This document shows, one piece after another, positions 11,106 to 21,394 of a stretch of 64,000 nt of DNA. Source of the DNA: Macrotrachela quadricornifera (Eukaryota > Rotifera > Eurotatoria > Philodinida > Philodinidae); NCBI GenBank assembly GCA_022393335.1, contig JAJEKB010001475.1, positions 285,239 through 349,238 on the forward strand, written 5' to 3'. The stretch's first letter is position 1. Every line of letters begins with the position of its first letter. The position numbers and the translations under genes are program-made. The notes under the pieces were generated by a model that had not been told where the DNA came from, did no database searches, and saw only the letters and a program-made list of their open reading frames with translations.

Positions 11106-14100
11106 GATCTCTTTTGCGGAACTCACATATAAAAACGTGAGCGTAAGTTTCATGCCAAGATTTTCCGGCTCTCTCTTCCCCCTTACAGACACGTTCATTT
11201 CTTTTATTAGATATAATTCATTTCTAGTATTTTATATTGCAATAATGAAGTTGAAGAACATATGTCAGTTCCATATTTTAACTCCAAAGGGGCTGTGCTG
11301 ACAAGCTGTTTCTTTGCTATGTGATGATTATGCTAATGCCTATTACGTACATGTTTTTTTGAATAGATTTTAATAAAAACAAGATAGAAAGCTGCTGTTT
11401 TCACTGTTGGAAAAAGAAGATGACAGCGCATTGAATTTTATATTACAAGATTACTTGATATATTTTTGTAAGATTTTCAATTCGTCTCTTTAAAGAAAAA
11501 ACCTATCTGGTAAGTTGTTAATGATGAATTTTCAATTATCAACTATAGATTCAAACTACTAATTGAAGATCCATGAACTTTGGAAAGCTGAGACGAATAA
11601 TATATTTTCTAGTCGAGCTTTCAATAGAATTTTCTAGCAATTTTTGTGAAAAATTTGACTTTTGTGCTTTCTCCTTTTTTTCATAAAATTCACGACAGTT
11701 AGAACACTGAATAAAAATACTTCAGAAATCAATATTAGGAAATCTTATGATACACAATTCGATGTATCTTCATCTCTTCTGTTCAATAGTAAAATCTACA
11801 GTTATCTATCTTGTTCCTATCAAAAATTATTCGAAAAATATTTACTAATATACATGTAACCGTAATAGATGCGAACAAAACAGATCTTATTAAAATTTCA
11901 CTATTTTGAATTGCCCTAAGTAGTATCATAATGTGAATATGACTATCATTACTTATTATTAAATGGGTTTGTATTGATCTTCTTACATTTATTTAGACTT
12001 TTTTTTTAAATATGGCCTTTGAATCACTAGTTGATTCGTATTCATTAAATATTGACATGTATATTTTGAATGACTTCATATTAACAGTATGTGATTAATT
12101 ATTGATTATACGACGTTATATATTCCTTTTTGTCTTTTGAAAAAATCAAAATATTGATCGTAGATCACCAGAAGCATAAGAAGAATAGATTTTTTTTCTA
12201 TATCTGAAATTCTTCATATGCATTACAGCAATCGATTGACTATTTACATGTTATAGTAATTCAATTTTTCTTTTATTCATTTCTTTATCCACATGGGTCT
12301 GATTAACGAGGTAGTAACGGGTGGCCTATAAAGAATTGCGCTGTTAGTATTTTCGAAATTTCTCTTCTATTATTCCCTTGATTAAAACCACTTTTTTTAC
12401 CAGAAGATAGCGTTTGAACTCCTCCATAAAATTACATATGATCTAATCCAGAAACTGTTAAAATGTTTTTAAAAAAAGATGAAAAATACAGACATATAAA
12501 AAGGTGTAAAAAATGACGAGTTAGCAAAATGAAATGAGGGCGTTTTGTATCTTATGTTTTCATCATTTCTCCCTATTAAACACATACAAATACTTAAAGA
12601 TGTACCGTGAAAAGCTCTACAATTTACATGAGATCGTTTATTTAATAATTGCACGTTTTGTCCTCAACAGAGACAAAGTTCTGAATGATCAAATTTCAAC
12701 TGTAAGAAAATAAGATTATTTTAGTTCGAAGATGAATTAATTTTTTTATTATCTCATCGTGCTGTTGTTATCTGATATGTTGTATTTGAAAACAAATACA
12801 CCACAAGATGCCCCGTGAAAAGTTCTAGTCTACAAAAAGCAATTATATAGAAAGATGGAACAAAAAAATAAAGTCATCTTTGGGCAAAAAAAAATGTTAT
12901 TGTGTTACAGACGCAATTTGATCGCTTAGAATTTTGTCTCTTTTGAGAATAGAATGTGCAATTATAAAATAAATGGTTTCATGTAAATTATGGAGTTTTT
13001 CACGCTTCGTCTTATGATGTACGTGTTTTTTCGTAGGCTAAAGTGATGAAAAAGTAGGTCACAAAATACGGTCATTTATTATTAGAATATCAATCCGTTA
13101 TTTTTTTAATACCTTTTTATATGTCCTTACTTTTCATCATTTTTTAAATACATCTGAACAGTTTCTGGATTAAATCATATATGATTTTATAGAGAATTTC
13201 AGGCGCTATATTTTGGTAAAAAAGTGTTTCTGATCAAGGGAATAATAGAGGAGAAATTACAGAAATACTAACAGCGCAATTCTTTATGCGCCATTCATAA
13301 TATGTTTATTTCGATCTTTCAGTATTTCATTTTGGTAAGTTATATATCAGTTTATGACTTTCGATTTGAAAAAAAAGGAAATGATATATATTGATATAGT
13401 AATCATCTAATTCTTTCCAAAAAACGTATCACAAGTGAACATACGATGAGATCTTCTAGTAGATTACTTTGTCTTATATTCTGATAGAAATTTTATATGA
13501 CGTCAAACAATTAAATTCTGGGTATTTGTTCGAATCAGAATCTGTTGAATTTATGGATTATTGAATCTAAACTCAGTTTGAATCTGGGTAAAACCTTTAA
13601 TAAAATTTTCTAACTCGAAACTGATAGTTGCCTGAAAGATACGAGTTACTCATTTTTCTTTTTTAAATAAATTCAAAGTCTTCTTTATAAAATGAAAGAA
13701 AATTTTAAGAAATCTCTTCTCTCGTAATAAACCATTTGTATTAGAATCTTGACATGAAGGATTTTACATTCAAATTAATCGCCTAAGAGTTCAATATAAT
13801 ATTCTTTTTCAAAATGAAAATAAATAAATATTTTCAAATTTAAATCTATGTTTTAAGTTCATTCTAAGTACATTCATAATATGCAAAATACGTAATATCA
13901 TGACCTATTACGACAGCTTTAAGCATTTTAAAATCATGATTTAATAAAGCGCAATAGCTATTATTAGCTAACAAAGTTAATAGAGTAAATTTTGCCATAG
14001 GTATCTTAATAATAAACTTATCAAATTTATTTTATTTTATCCTCATCTATGGTTAAAACGACAGTTATAATTTTTTTTTTGAATAGATTAATGATGATCC

Positions 14101-14435
14101 TCAATCTAAGATGAGAAATGACTCAAAAATTGCTGGTTATGTACTTAAATATTTATCAAGATTATAAGAAGTGTAACGTGTTAGACAAAAATATGCGCAT
14201 GATTTCTATCATTTTTAATTATTATATCACATATTATATTTTTTATCGAAAAACAGCTTGTCAGCGCAGCCCCTCTAGAGCTAAAATATAGAACTCACAT
14301 ATAAACATAACAACCAATTTCTTTATCTTGTTTGTCTGTAATAGGAAGTGTCTGTAAGGGGTGGAGAGGGGAGCCGCAAAACGTCGACTTAAAACTTACA
14401 CTCACATTTTTATATGTAAGTTCCACAAAAAAAAT
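11106..14435. mobile_element. 3.3 kb element with ~200 bp inverted arms, containing other insertions
   Basis: The left arm at about 11106-11330 and right arm at about 14246-14435 are reverse complements. Shared blocks include ACTCACATATAAAAACGTGA, CCCTTACAGACAC and GGGGCTGTGCTGACAAGCTG, each with a few changes. The centre is AT-rich, has no long ORF, and encloses a second complete inverted-repeat element at 12322-13294. The termini are imprecise because the match decays outward. Confidence 0.65.
12322..13294. mobile_element. ~970 bp inverted-repeat element nested in the 11.1-14.4 kb element
   Basis: The arms start TGGCCTATAAAGAATTGCGC at 12322 and end with the complement (GCGCAATTCTTTATGCGCCA) at 13293. 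Pairing continues through the blocks GCGCTGTTAGTAT, ATTCCCTTGAT, AATCCAGAAACTGTT and ACATATAAAAAGGT, so each arm is at least 220 bp. A further inner pair around 12600 and 12978-13020 carries a motif like GTGAAAAGCTCTACAATTTA. That motif recurs in the piggyBac-type element at 35.3-35.8 kb. No target duplication was identified. Confidence 0.75.
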
Positions 14436-14548
14436 CTCGAAATTATGAATTGAAATATCAATAAGTAAGATTATTTTATACGTGATACAAAATAACAGCA
14501 TAACAAATTTTTAACATAAAAAAGATAGTTGATTATTTTGTTTTAAGG

Positions 14549-15265
14549 CCCCCCTCAAAAAAAGTCAATTTTCGCAAAAAAAATCGAAATTGAGATAAAT
14601 GCATGGGAAGATAGCCCGTCATCAGATCTTTCAGGAACAGTATGAGTTTTATTTCGACGTCTCGTTTCTAGTCAGATTTTTGATGAGTTTCGCGATGTAC
14701 TACTCGTAAAACAGACTTGTTTTTTAAAAAACGAAAAATCTTTTTCATTTTTTCTCAGAATGATAGGTTCGACGACGCATCTCCAGCGGCATTCGACCAA
14801 AGTTCGATATAAAGTCAAATATTTTTTTTTGTTTGAAAGAGCGTGAAAAACTGCAGCGGCTAGCGGAGCCCTTTTTTTGAATAAGGCTTTGTTATTGTTA
14901 AATTAAAAGGCAGTTTTATATTTAGAGTGCCATTTTTTGACAATTTTTCGAGTGATTGAACTTGTCAGCCCTTGTCTCCGCTTGAAAGATAAGAATTTTA
15001 CAAAAAGGGCTCCGCTAGTCGCTGCAGTTTTTCACGCTCTTTCAAACAAAAAAAAAATATATATATATACTGAGAGTCCACAGAGAAATCTTGGAGATGA
15101 GATGAGCAATTTTTGACCCTTGTTTGGTTCATATCTCTGTTAATTGTCAGTCAATCAAGCTGAAAATTTTACCATAGTCTCCTCACTTCAGCCCCAACAT
15201 ATGCTCCAAATTTCAGCCTATTTGAACGTATCCGGGCTGAGATCGATTTTTGAAGGGGGGGGGGG
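14549..15265. mobile_element. Short-TIR element with C-run ends enclosing a 60-bp-arm hairpin
   Basis: The left end reads CCCCCCTCAAAAAAAGTC from 14549. The right end is the approximate complement, GATCGATTTTTGAAGGG continuing into an 11-G run that ends at 15265. Inside, 14818-14880 and 14996-15060 form near-perfect inverted arms (GAAAGAGCGTGAAAAACTGC, GCTAGCGGAGCCC and complements) with a 115 bp loop, either a nested MITE or part of the same element. No coding capacity is seen. Confidence 0.6.
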
Positions 15266-16500
15266 AGCTTAATTAATTTAATTAATGAATCTTTTCCAAA
15301 GGGATACAAAATTTAATATATTTTATCCATATTTAATGTTTAATTAATATTGTAATAATTGTTTTTTTTCTCTTCATTTTATAAAAATAGATTCCAATGA
15401 TCGTTAGAATAACAAACACAAAAGAAAATATTAGATTTTTATATACTAATTTTAAATTAAGATCAAACGAGAAAAAAAAACATTGAATATATTTCCGAAC
15501 AACGATCTTTTTTTTTCCTATCCAATGAATAATATAAAGATATTTTTTATTCTTTATTCATCCACAAATAAGATTTTTCGGTCGACATATTATTAAATGA
15601 TAGAATAGATTTGAATATACTAGTAAATCGGTGATGTTCTTTTATACTTGATTGATTATATTCAATAAAAAAAATAATAAAAAGACCTTGATGAAATCTA
15701 TCTAATTAAATATCATGATATAATCACTAGTTTTATGGAATATTTTTGTTTTCATTAGAAATAAATCAATAATAGAAAATCAAACAAGTTTCTATTACTA
15801 TTGTATGCATATCTATGTATGTTGATGAATTATGTAAATAGTGCGTAATATTTTTTTAACAATAGTCTTGTTATCTTTATTATATCTATTGCGAATAAGA
15901 ATAAAAAGAATTTTCATCAATATATATGATATATTAATGATAGATAGATTTAACACTTTAGAAAAAGAAGAAGTGTTTATCCCAAAAGTAATATAATCTG
16001 ATATACATGACTTTTTTTAATACTAGATTTCGATATGAGAAAGTTATATATTACATGTAATTGATATTAATTGTTTCCTTAGAATTTTCATGATGTTATA
16101 TGAAAAATAATTATCTATAAATTAAAAAAAATTAAGAAACAAAATATGAGATTTTCACTTGTACTGATTGTTAAGAAAGACAAAGACAAAAAAAAATGTA
16201 TAGAATGCATTTTCTCAAGTTTTTTTTTTGTTTTTTTTCTTATTTACAATACGTCGGTTCTTCTCTTTATTTATGAATGATTTAACAGCAAGCGTCATTA
16301 TGAAAAAAAAAGTAGCTACCCAAGGAAGTTGTTTTCAACATCCGTTGCTTTTACATCCGCTTTACATTTTTTTATATTAGTCTATTTATAATAATCAGTT
16401 GTCTTTTATGAAAAAAAAATCTTTGTTTTTCTTTGTAGTTATCATATAATAATAGGACTAATGGATATTTATTATTGTTTATAAGAAAATGTATTTTGAA
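15266..16500. other. Intergenic, no gene seen
   Basis: Very AT-rich sequence with homopolymer runs upstream of the Ly6-like gene. No ORF, RNA or repeat could be supported. Confidence 0.5.
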
Positions 16501-18547
16501 ATGAATAAATTTATTCTTATCTTTATTGGATGGATTATTCGAGTTAGTAAGTATTGTTTACATAAAAAAGAAAGATCATTTTCATAAACTCGTATCTTTT
16601 TTTCTTTAATAGGTTTTGGTCTATCATGTATTCAATGTACTGGTCCAGTTCGACGTGTTTCACGAAATTGGGATCATTCTTGTTTAGATGGTTCTTTAAC
16701 ACCATTACTTTGTGAACAACCAGTCAATAAATCTATTCCATCTTTTAAAAATTGTGTATCTGCTCTTTACAAATTAGGATTTAATAAAAGAGGTAAGAAA
16801 AATTATATCTAAACTTCTATATTATGTGTATTATAAAGAAAAATGAATAATATATATAAAAATATTAATTATTCTCAGGTAAAAAATTTTCTGCAATCAT
16901 ACATCGAACACTTCCACCACCACATTGTTCAATAGTTGATACATCAAAATAAATTAATTGAGTATTAGTTTTTTCAATAAGATTTCGTTGTTCATCATTT
17001 AATGAATCATAAGCTGTTTTAGACATAGCTAAGAAATATTGACCTTGTTTATTTTGTATTTCAATCATATTACCAGCAAAATTTTTCATTTGTTTAAGTG
17101 TTATATTTATAATTTGACGTTTACCATTTTGTTCAAGTAATTTAACAATAGTATTTCGTTGTTCTTTATTAGGAATAGATTCTAAACATATAATAACAAC
17201 ATGTGTACCAATACCCATTATAACATTAGTATGATAAATTGGTTTTTGATTTTCATCAACACTATCAAATATAATAGGTGGTTGTTGATAATTCATTAAT
17301 TTAGTAAAATGTTCAACAATTATTTCATGTGTACGAGGTGAACGTATAGCATAAACAATTTTATTTATACGATCAAGTACTAATGAACCAGTACCTTCAA
17401 GATATTGATTTCGTTGTTCATATTGAGTTAAATCTATAATAGCAGTTACTTGATAATTTTGAGATAATGTTTTAATAATATCTTGACGACGTTCAAGACG
17501 ACGACTTTCTGCAAGCATTGGATAGAGTATAATTGTTCCATCTGAATGTGTTGAAAACCAATTATTTGGAAAAACAGCATCAGGTTTTATTGGTGATAAT
17601 GTATCATCAAATACATCAATATGAATATCATATGAACGAAGTTTTTCAACCATACGATTAAATTCTATTAATGCTTGTTGTTGATTTTTTTGTGTTGATG
17701 ATATATCAGCATATTCAATATTTTGAAATGAATTTGACTCAGCTGTTTCTGTATTAAAACTACAACAAGCTGGTCGAATCATAATAATACGTTGTGTAGA
17801 TTGAGTTGAAGCCATTATTGAATAAAGAAAAAAAAAGAGACTAACATATACTTATATTCTACTATGTTGTTTTTTTATTTTCGTCTTTCGCTTTTTTTTT
17901 TTTTGAGTGTGTCATTAAATAAACATTGTTCTTCCTCGTAATAGATAGCAATAAAAGAATAAATATCTATTACGCATTTATATTTCATATTTATACGAAG
18001 ATTAAGATAAAAAAGAATGGTCGTGTTAATCGACAGTGAATCATTTCCATCGATCTATTTTATAAACGTACCCTGCACGGAAGCAAAAAAATATCGTGTC
18101 ATTACTTTCTTTATCATATTGTTTTATTTCATTCTATACACGTGAAAACGAATTTTGTTTTTCGTATATATAAAACCAATAATATTATACTTTTAATTTG
18201 AATTCAAGTTTCAAGTATTACATATGTAGTTAATCGAATAAATGATTAGAATTTATTTAATAATCTTAATCTTATTTTCTTTTTTTTTTTATCTAGGATT
18301 GTATATTCATCGTGGTTGTTCGGTAATTGATAAAATCCGACATGAATGTGATCCACCAATATCAATAAATGACTTAAAAAATATATCAGACGTTTATTGT
18401 AGTCGTACATGTTCAAATGATGGTTGCAATCAACATACAGTTCAAGAAATATTGTCAAATGCTCATGATTATTTATATAAAACTAATACTATCTTGAAAA
18501 TTTATTTGATTATTTGGGTGCAATTTTATTTTATTTTATTTTTTTGA
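16501..18547 (+). CDS. Ly6/quiver-like three-finger-fold secreted or GPI-anchored protein
   Basis: Three exons join in phase (16501-16546, 16613-16792, 18297-18547) to give 158 residues. An N-terminal hydrophobic signal (MNKFILIFIGWII) precedes CIQC. The mature part has exactly ten cysteines in the order expected of the Ly6/uPAR fold: C-x2-C-x14-C-x9-C-x13-C-x19-C-x9-C-x16-C-x3-C-x4-C-N, with RGC before the sixth cysteine region and the terminal CSNDGCN. A hydrophobic tail (IYLIIWVQFYFILFF) fits a GPI-anchor signal. In animals such proteins modulate channels or junctions at the cell surface; the role here is unknown. The last intron (16793-18296) contains a complete gene on the other strand. 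An alternative start at 18242 could make a shorter secreted product, but it would hold only half the cysteines. Confidence 0.75.
16865..17815 (-). CDS. ctlX-like: CtlX-like citrulline/amidino hydrolase (bacterial-type, intronless)
   Basis: A single uninterrupted reading frame of 316 residues, in a window where almost every other gene has many introns. It matches the amidinotransferase/deiminase superfamily, closest to bacterial CtlX hydrolases: MIRPACCSFNTETAE near the start, PDAVFPNNWFSTHSDG at about 78-93, YPMLAESRRLERRQDI, EGTGSLVLDR at 140-149, YHTNVIMGIGTH at 194-205 and SVRCMIAE with the probable catalytic Cys305. His195 is the likely catalytic histidine. The expected reaction is hydrolysis of a guanidino or ureido substrate such as citrulline; the substrate here is inferred only. 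It lies wholly inside the last intron of the Ly6-like gene, antisense. Family and gene structure suggest acquisition from bacteria. Codon use looks similar to neighbours, so any transfer is not recent. Confidence 0.88.
   Translation of the reverse strand: MASTQSTQRIIMIRPACCSFNTETAESNSFQNIEYADISSTQKNQQQALIEFNRMVEKLRSYDIHIDVFDDTLSPIKPDAVFPNNWFSTHSDGTIILYPMLAESRRLERRQDIIKTLSQNYQVTAIIDLTQYEQRNQYLEGTGSLVLDRINKIVYAIRSPRTHEIIVEHFTKLMNYQQPPIIFDSVDENQKPIYHTNVIMGIGTHVVIICLESIPNKEQRNTIVKLLEQNGKRQIINITLKQMKNFAGNMIEIQNKQGQYFLAMSKTAYDSLNDEQRNLIEKTNTQLIYFDVSTIEQCGGGSVRCMIAENFLPENN
18165..18175 (+). promoter_or_regulatory. TATA-like box inside the Ly6 host intron
   Basis: TATATATAAAA lies 67 bp upstream of the ATG at 18242. 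That ATG reads straight through the polypyrimidine acceptor into the last Ly6 exon. It could drive an alternative transcript or be chance in AT-rich DNA. Confidence 0.3.
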
Positions 18548-20040
18548 TAAATTATAAATAAAATATTTCTGTTGAATTTGTTATATTAAAATGTTTATAA
18601 CTATAATAAAAATACATTAATTTTTATTACAAATCTAATGGGAAATCAGTTAATAACTAATTAGATCACGCAAGCATTAAAAATTCTTCATATGTTCTAT
18701 GATCATGTCGAAAAATATCAAGGATCGAAGATGCTGTTGTTCGAAGATTTGATTTTTTGTGCTTCATGCATTACTATATATACATGACTTCAAGATGAAA
18801 ATAAGAAAAATTTAACTATTATCTTAGTTTTTACTCATGCGTAATCAATAATAACAGCAACACCTCATGGTTGAATTACTTCTTCTATTAATTGAACTAT
18901 TTCTCAAATTAGTCATTTTTGAACAAGAAAAATTGTAAATCGAATACATTACATAATCAAACCTTGAAGACAACGACTAAATACTTCGATAATTCTTAAA
19001 GAAAAATAAAATACTTAGAAGAATAAAAAATAAATAATTTTTATTTAACTATCTTACTTAATCTAATGATCTTTACATTAGGTAAATATTCAACAGAAAC
19101 TTTACAAAAATAATAAAATAATCATTAATTAAGTAGAAATATGCAGCACGTTTTGGCGTTTTCAACAGATCTGTAAATAGGATATATTTGATAGAAAAAT
19201 CTATCATCAAATTTTACCCTGTCATGAAAGATTTTCATCAATACTAGACAATATACTTTGATAAAATGAAGCAATAGATTTAACACGTTCATTATGTACT
19301 GAAGTCGTGTCATCTTCGTGCAAAGCATTATCATCATATACACTTTGTCCATGGCTTATAGGTGATGATCCGAACAGATTGTTATTCAATCCAACTACAG
19401 TCAAAGTATCATGATATTTATTATGTCTCCCTAGACGTATTGGCTTGAAAAATCGATGAAATGATTAGGTAGTGATGTATTAGATTTTTTGATAAATTTA
19501 AAAAGTAATAGATAATATTATGAATAACTGATTAATTAGACCATAATTATGAACTTTATCATATCAATAGATTGAATTAACCGAAGATATTTTTAAATTT
19601 CTATTTAATCTTTTCATTGATTATTTAAAGTGTAGGCTTAGAATATTCAAAACAAAGAATTTTCATTTCGACATTAATTTAAAAAAACTTAGCGCTGAAA
19701 GTACAAGACTACAATCCTGACCTAATACTATCAACAAGAAGATATAAATCTAATTTCTTTTAGACTATTTGTATTAATTCCTCTACTTTCACTTTCTTCT
19801 TTTAGTTAGTATTCAATTTTGTTATTTTTAATCAAAAATAGTTAATAAAAAATATGATAAGTCTGTTTTTATCAATTTTAAGCCATTAAAGATTAAAAAA
19901 ACATATGATTCTCCTATCATGACACTCTTCTGACGTAAAATATACTAGAATTATAAAATAATATAATAAATTTGAACAATTATTATAATTTTATTTCCTA
20001 TTTGACATAAGAACAGATATATGATAGAGAAAAAAATGAG
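18548..20040. other. Intergenic with a possible decayed exon
   Basis: Mostly featureless AT-rich DNA. On the minus strand, about 19222-19442 reads open from an acceptor-like TTTTTCAAG and encodes roughly 70 residues of ordinary composition (LTVVGLNNNLFGSSPISHGQ, ASFYQSILSSIDENLS) before TGA. It has no recognisable family and no start codon, so it may be a relic last exon. Confidence 0.3.
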
Positions 20041-20053
20041 TACAAATTAAATG

Positions 20054-20257
20054 GTCGGTATTTTATTACGAATGGTCAGTAAAATTTGATCAGTATTAAA
20101 TGCAAATGATCAGTAAAAAAATTCATTTGTCAGTAAAATAATTGATGATCAGTGACAATTGGATTTGGTCAGTAATTTAATCATTTTATCAGTAAAATAA
20201 TGAACTTATCAGTAATTAAATATGTTTGGTCAGTGAATCATCGTATTTTTATCAGTC
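20054..20257. repeat. Degenerate 20-bp periodic array of (A/G)TCAGTAA
   Basis: Eleven copies of a core like ATCAGTA begin at about 20054, 20075, 20089, 20109, 20129, 20148, 20168, 20188, 20208, 20229 and 20251. The spacing is close to 20 bp while the spacer sequence varies. This is a decayed tandem array or a set of evenly phased protein-binding sites. Confidence 0.7.
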
Positions 20258-20572
20258 TTCACCATTCAATAACATCCATTGATTATCACATACATGTTGA
20301 TCTTGTTTGTAAATATTATTACAGTTATTCGATATCGTACAAATGATAGATGAACATATAATTTTCAGCGATAGTTATTTCAGTTTAACAAAGAACTAGA
20401 TTCATAATATCTTCCATCGATCTTTTTTCTACTCAGGAGGGAATCTTCCCAAGTGTTTCCTATAATTTCAATGATTCTTTTATAATCATATAGTACATGA
20501 TGTTCTACTACATAACTGAGAGGGATTCGAGTTAATAGTGAGTTTTAACAGAACTACCATGTTTTCAATGTG

Positions 20573-21086
20573 TCAGGTTTTTAAAAATCCCTGTAGAGGA
20601 CCTCATGCTTCGAAAAAAACAAAAATTTGATTTTCAATCTGAAGTTTTGCCAAAATAAAGATCTCAACTAGACTAGTCTGCACGAAGACACTCAGAAGTT
20701 TTAGACAAAGTTTCGTCGAAATATAATACTTCTCAAAATATGTATTCTATATGGGAAAGAACCTATATAATGAAATCGCTCTAATTTGACGAAACTTTTT
20801 CTAAAACTTCTGAGTTTCTTCGTACAGACAAGCAGAGATGCAGAATCTGCCGTAAAAATAAAAATTTTCTTCTACAGGTCAATCGCGCAGATAGGTAGAT
20901 TTTGCACTTCTGACACATATTTTTCAAAAATTTTCCCCGACCGATCGGTCGCGCACACGAGTAGATTCTGTACCTCTGCAGACAAGTCCAGATGAGATTT
21001 TTATTTTGGCAAAACTTCAGATTAAAAACCTAAGTTTTGTTTTTTTCGAAGCATGATGTACCCTAAAGGGGTTTTTAAAAACGTGA
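20573..21086. mobile_element. Fold-back element interrupted by a small hAT-like MITE
   Basis: The termini pair as TCAGGTTTTTAAAAA (20573) and TTTTTAAAAACGTGA (ending 21086). The arms continue with CATGCTTCGAAAAAAAC, GAAGTTTTGCCAAAATAAA and CAGAAGTTTTAGA and their complements. The right arm is broken by a 146 bp insertion at 20833-20978 that the left arm lacks. The element has no coding capacity. Confidence 0.8.
20833..20978. mobile_element. 146 bp hAT-like MITE with 8-bp target duplication
   Basis: The element is flanked by CAGACAAG at 20825-20832 and again at 20979-20986. Its ends are CAGAGATGCAGAATCT and the complement of CAGAGGTACAGAATCT, so the inverted repeats match at 14 of 16 bases. 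An 8-bp duplication and CAG-starting termini are hallmarks of hAT elements. Removing the insert and one duplication restores the match to the other arm of the surrounding palindrome. Confidence 0.85.
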
Positions 21087-21394
21087 GGCTGTGGGTGAAG
21101 GTAACGCTTTCTGTTCTACATCTACACCTTCACCTACCGTGCGGCAAAAGGTGTTAAAATTCGAGAAAAAACACGTCGAGGTTGATCTTCAAAAGCAATA
21201 AAAGCATTATTTATTCAATAAACTTTTTGTTAATTGTAATTGTACTATTTTTCCCTGATATAAATGAAATAACTTATCAAAAAAAATTGTCTGTAGTTGT
21301 AAAAATAGCCATATATATTCTATTTCACATAAAATATTCTCTTCTTATCAGTAAAAAAACATAAACACTAAAAGCACATTTTTTACCTCGAAAG
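21087..21394. other. Carboxylesterase upstream region
   Basis: Intergenic, slightly less AT-rich at 21090-21180, then AT-rich to the esterase start. No defined promoter element was recognised. Confidence 0.4.

Noticed and set aside
20786..20995. 69-codon ORF across the fold-back element
   Set aside because: It runs through the arm and the nested MITE, so it is chance.
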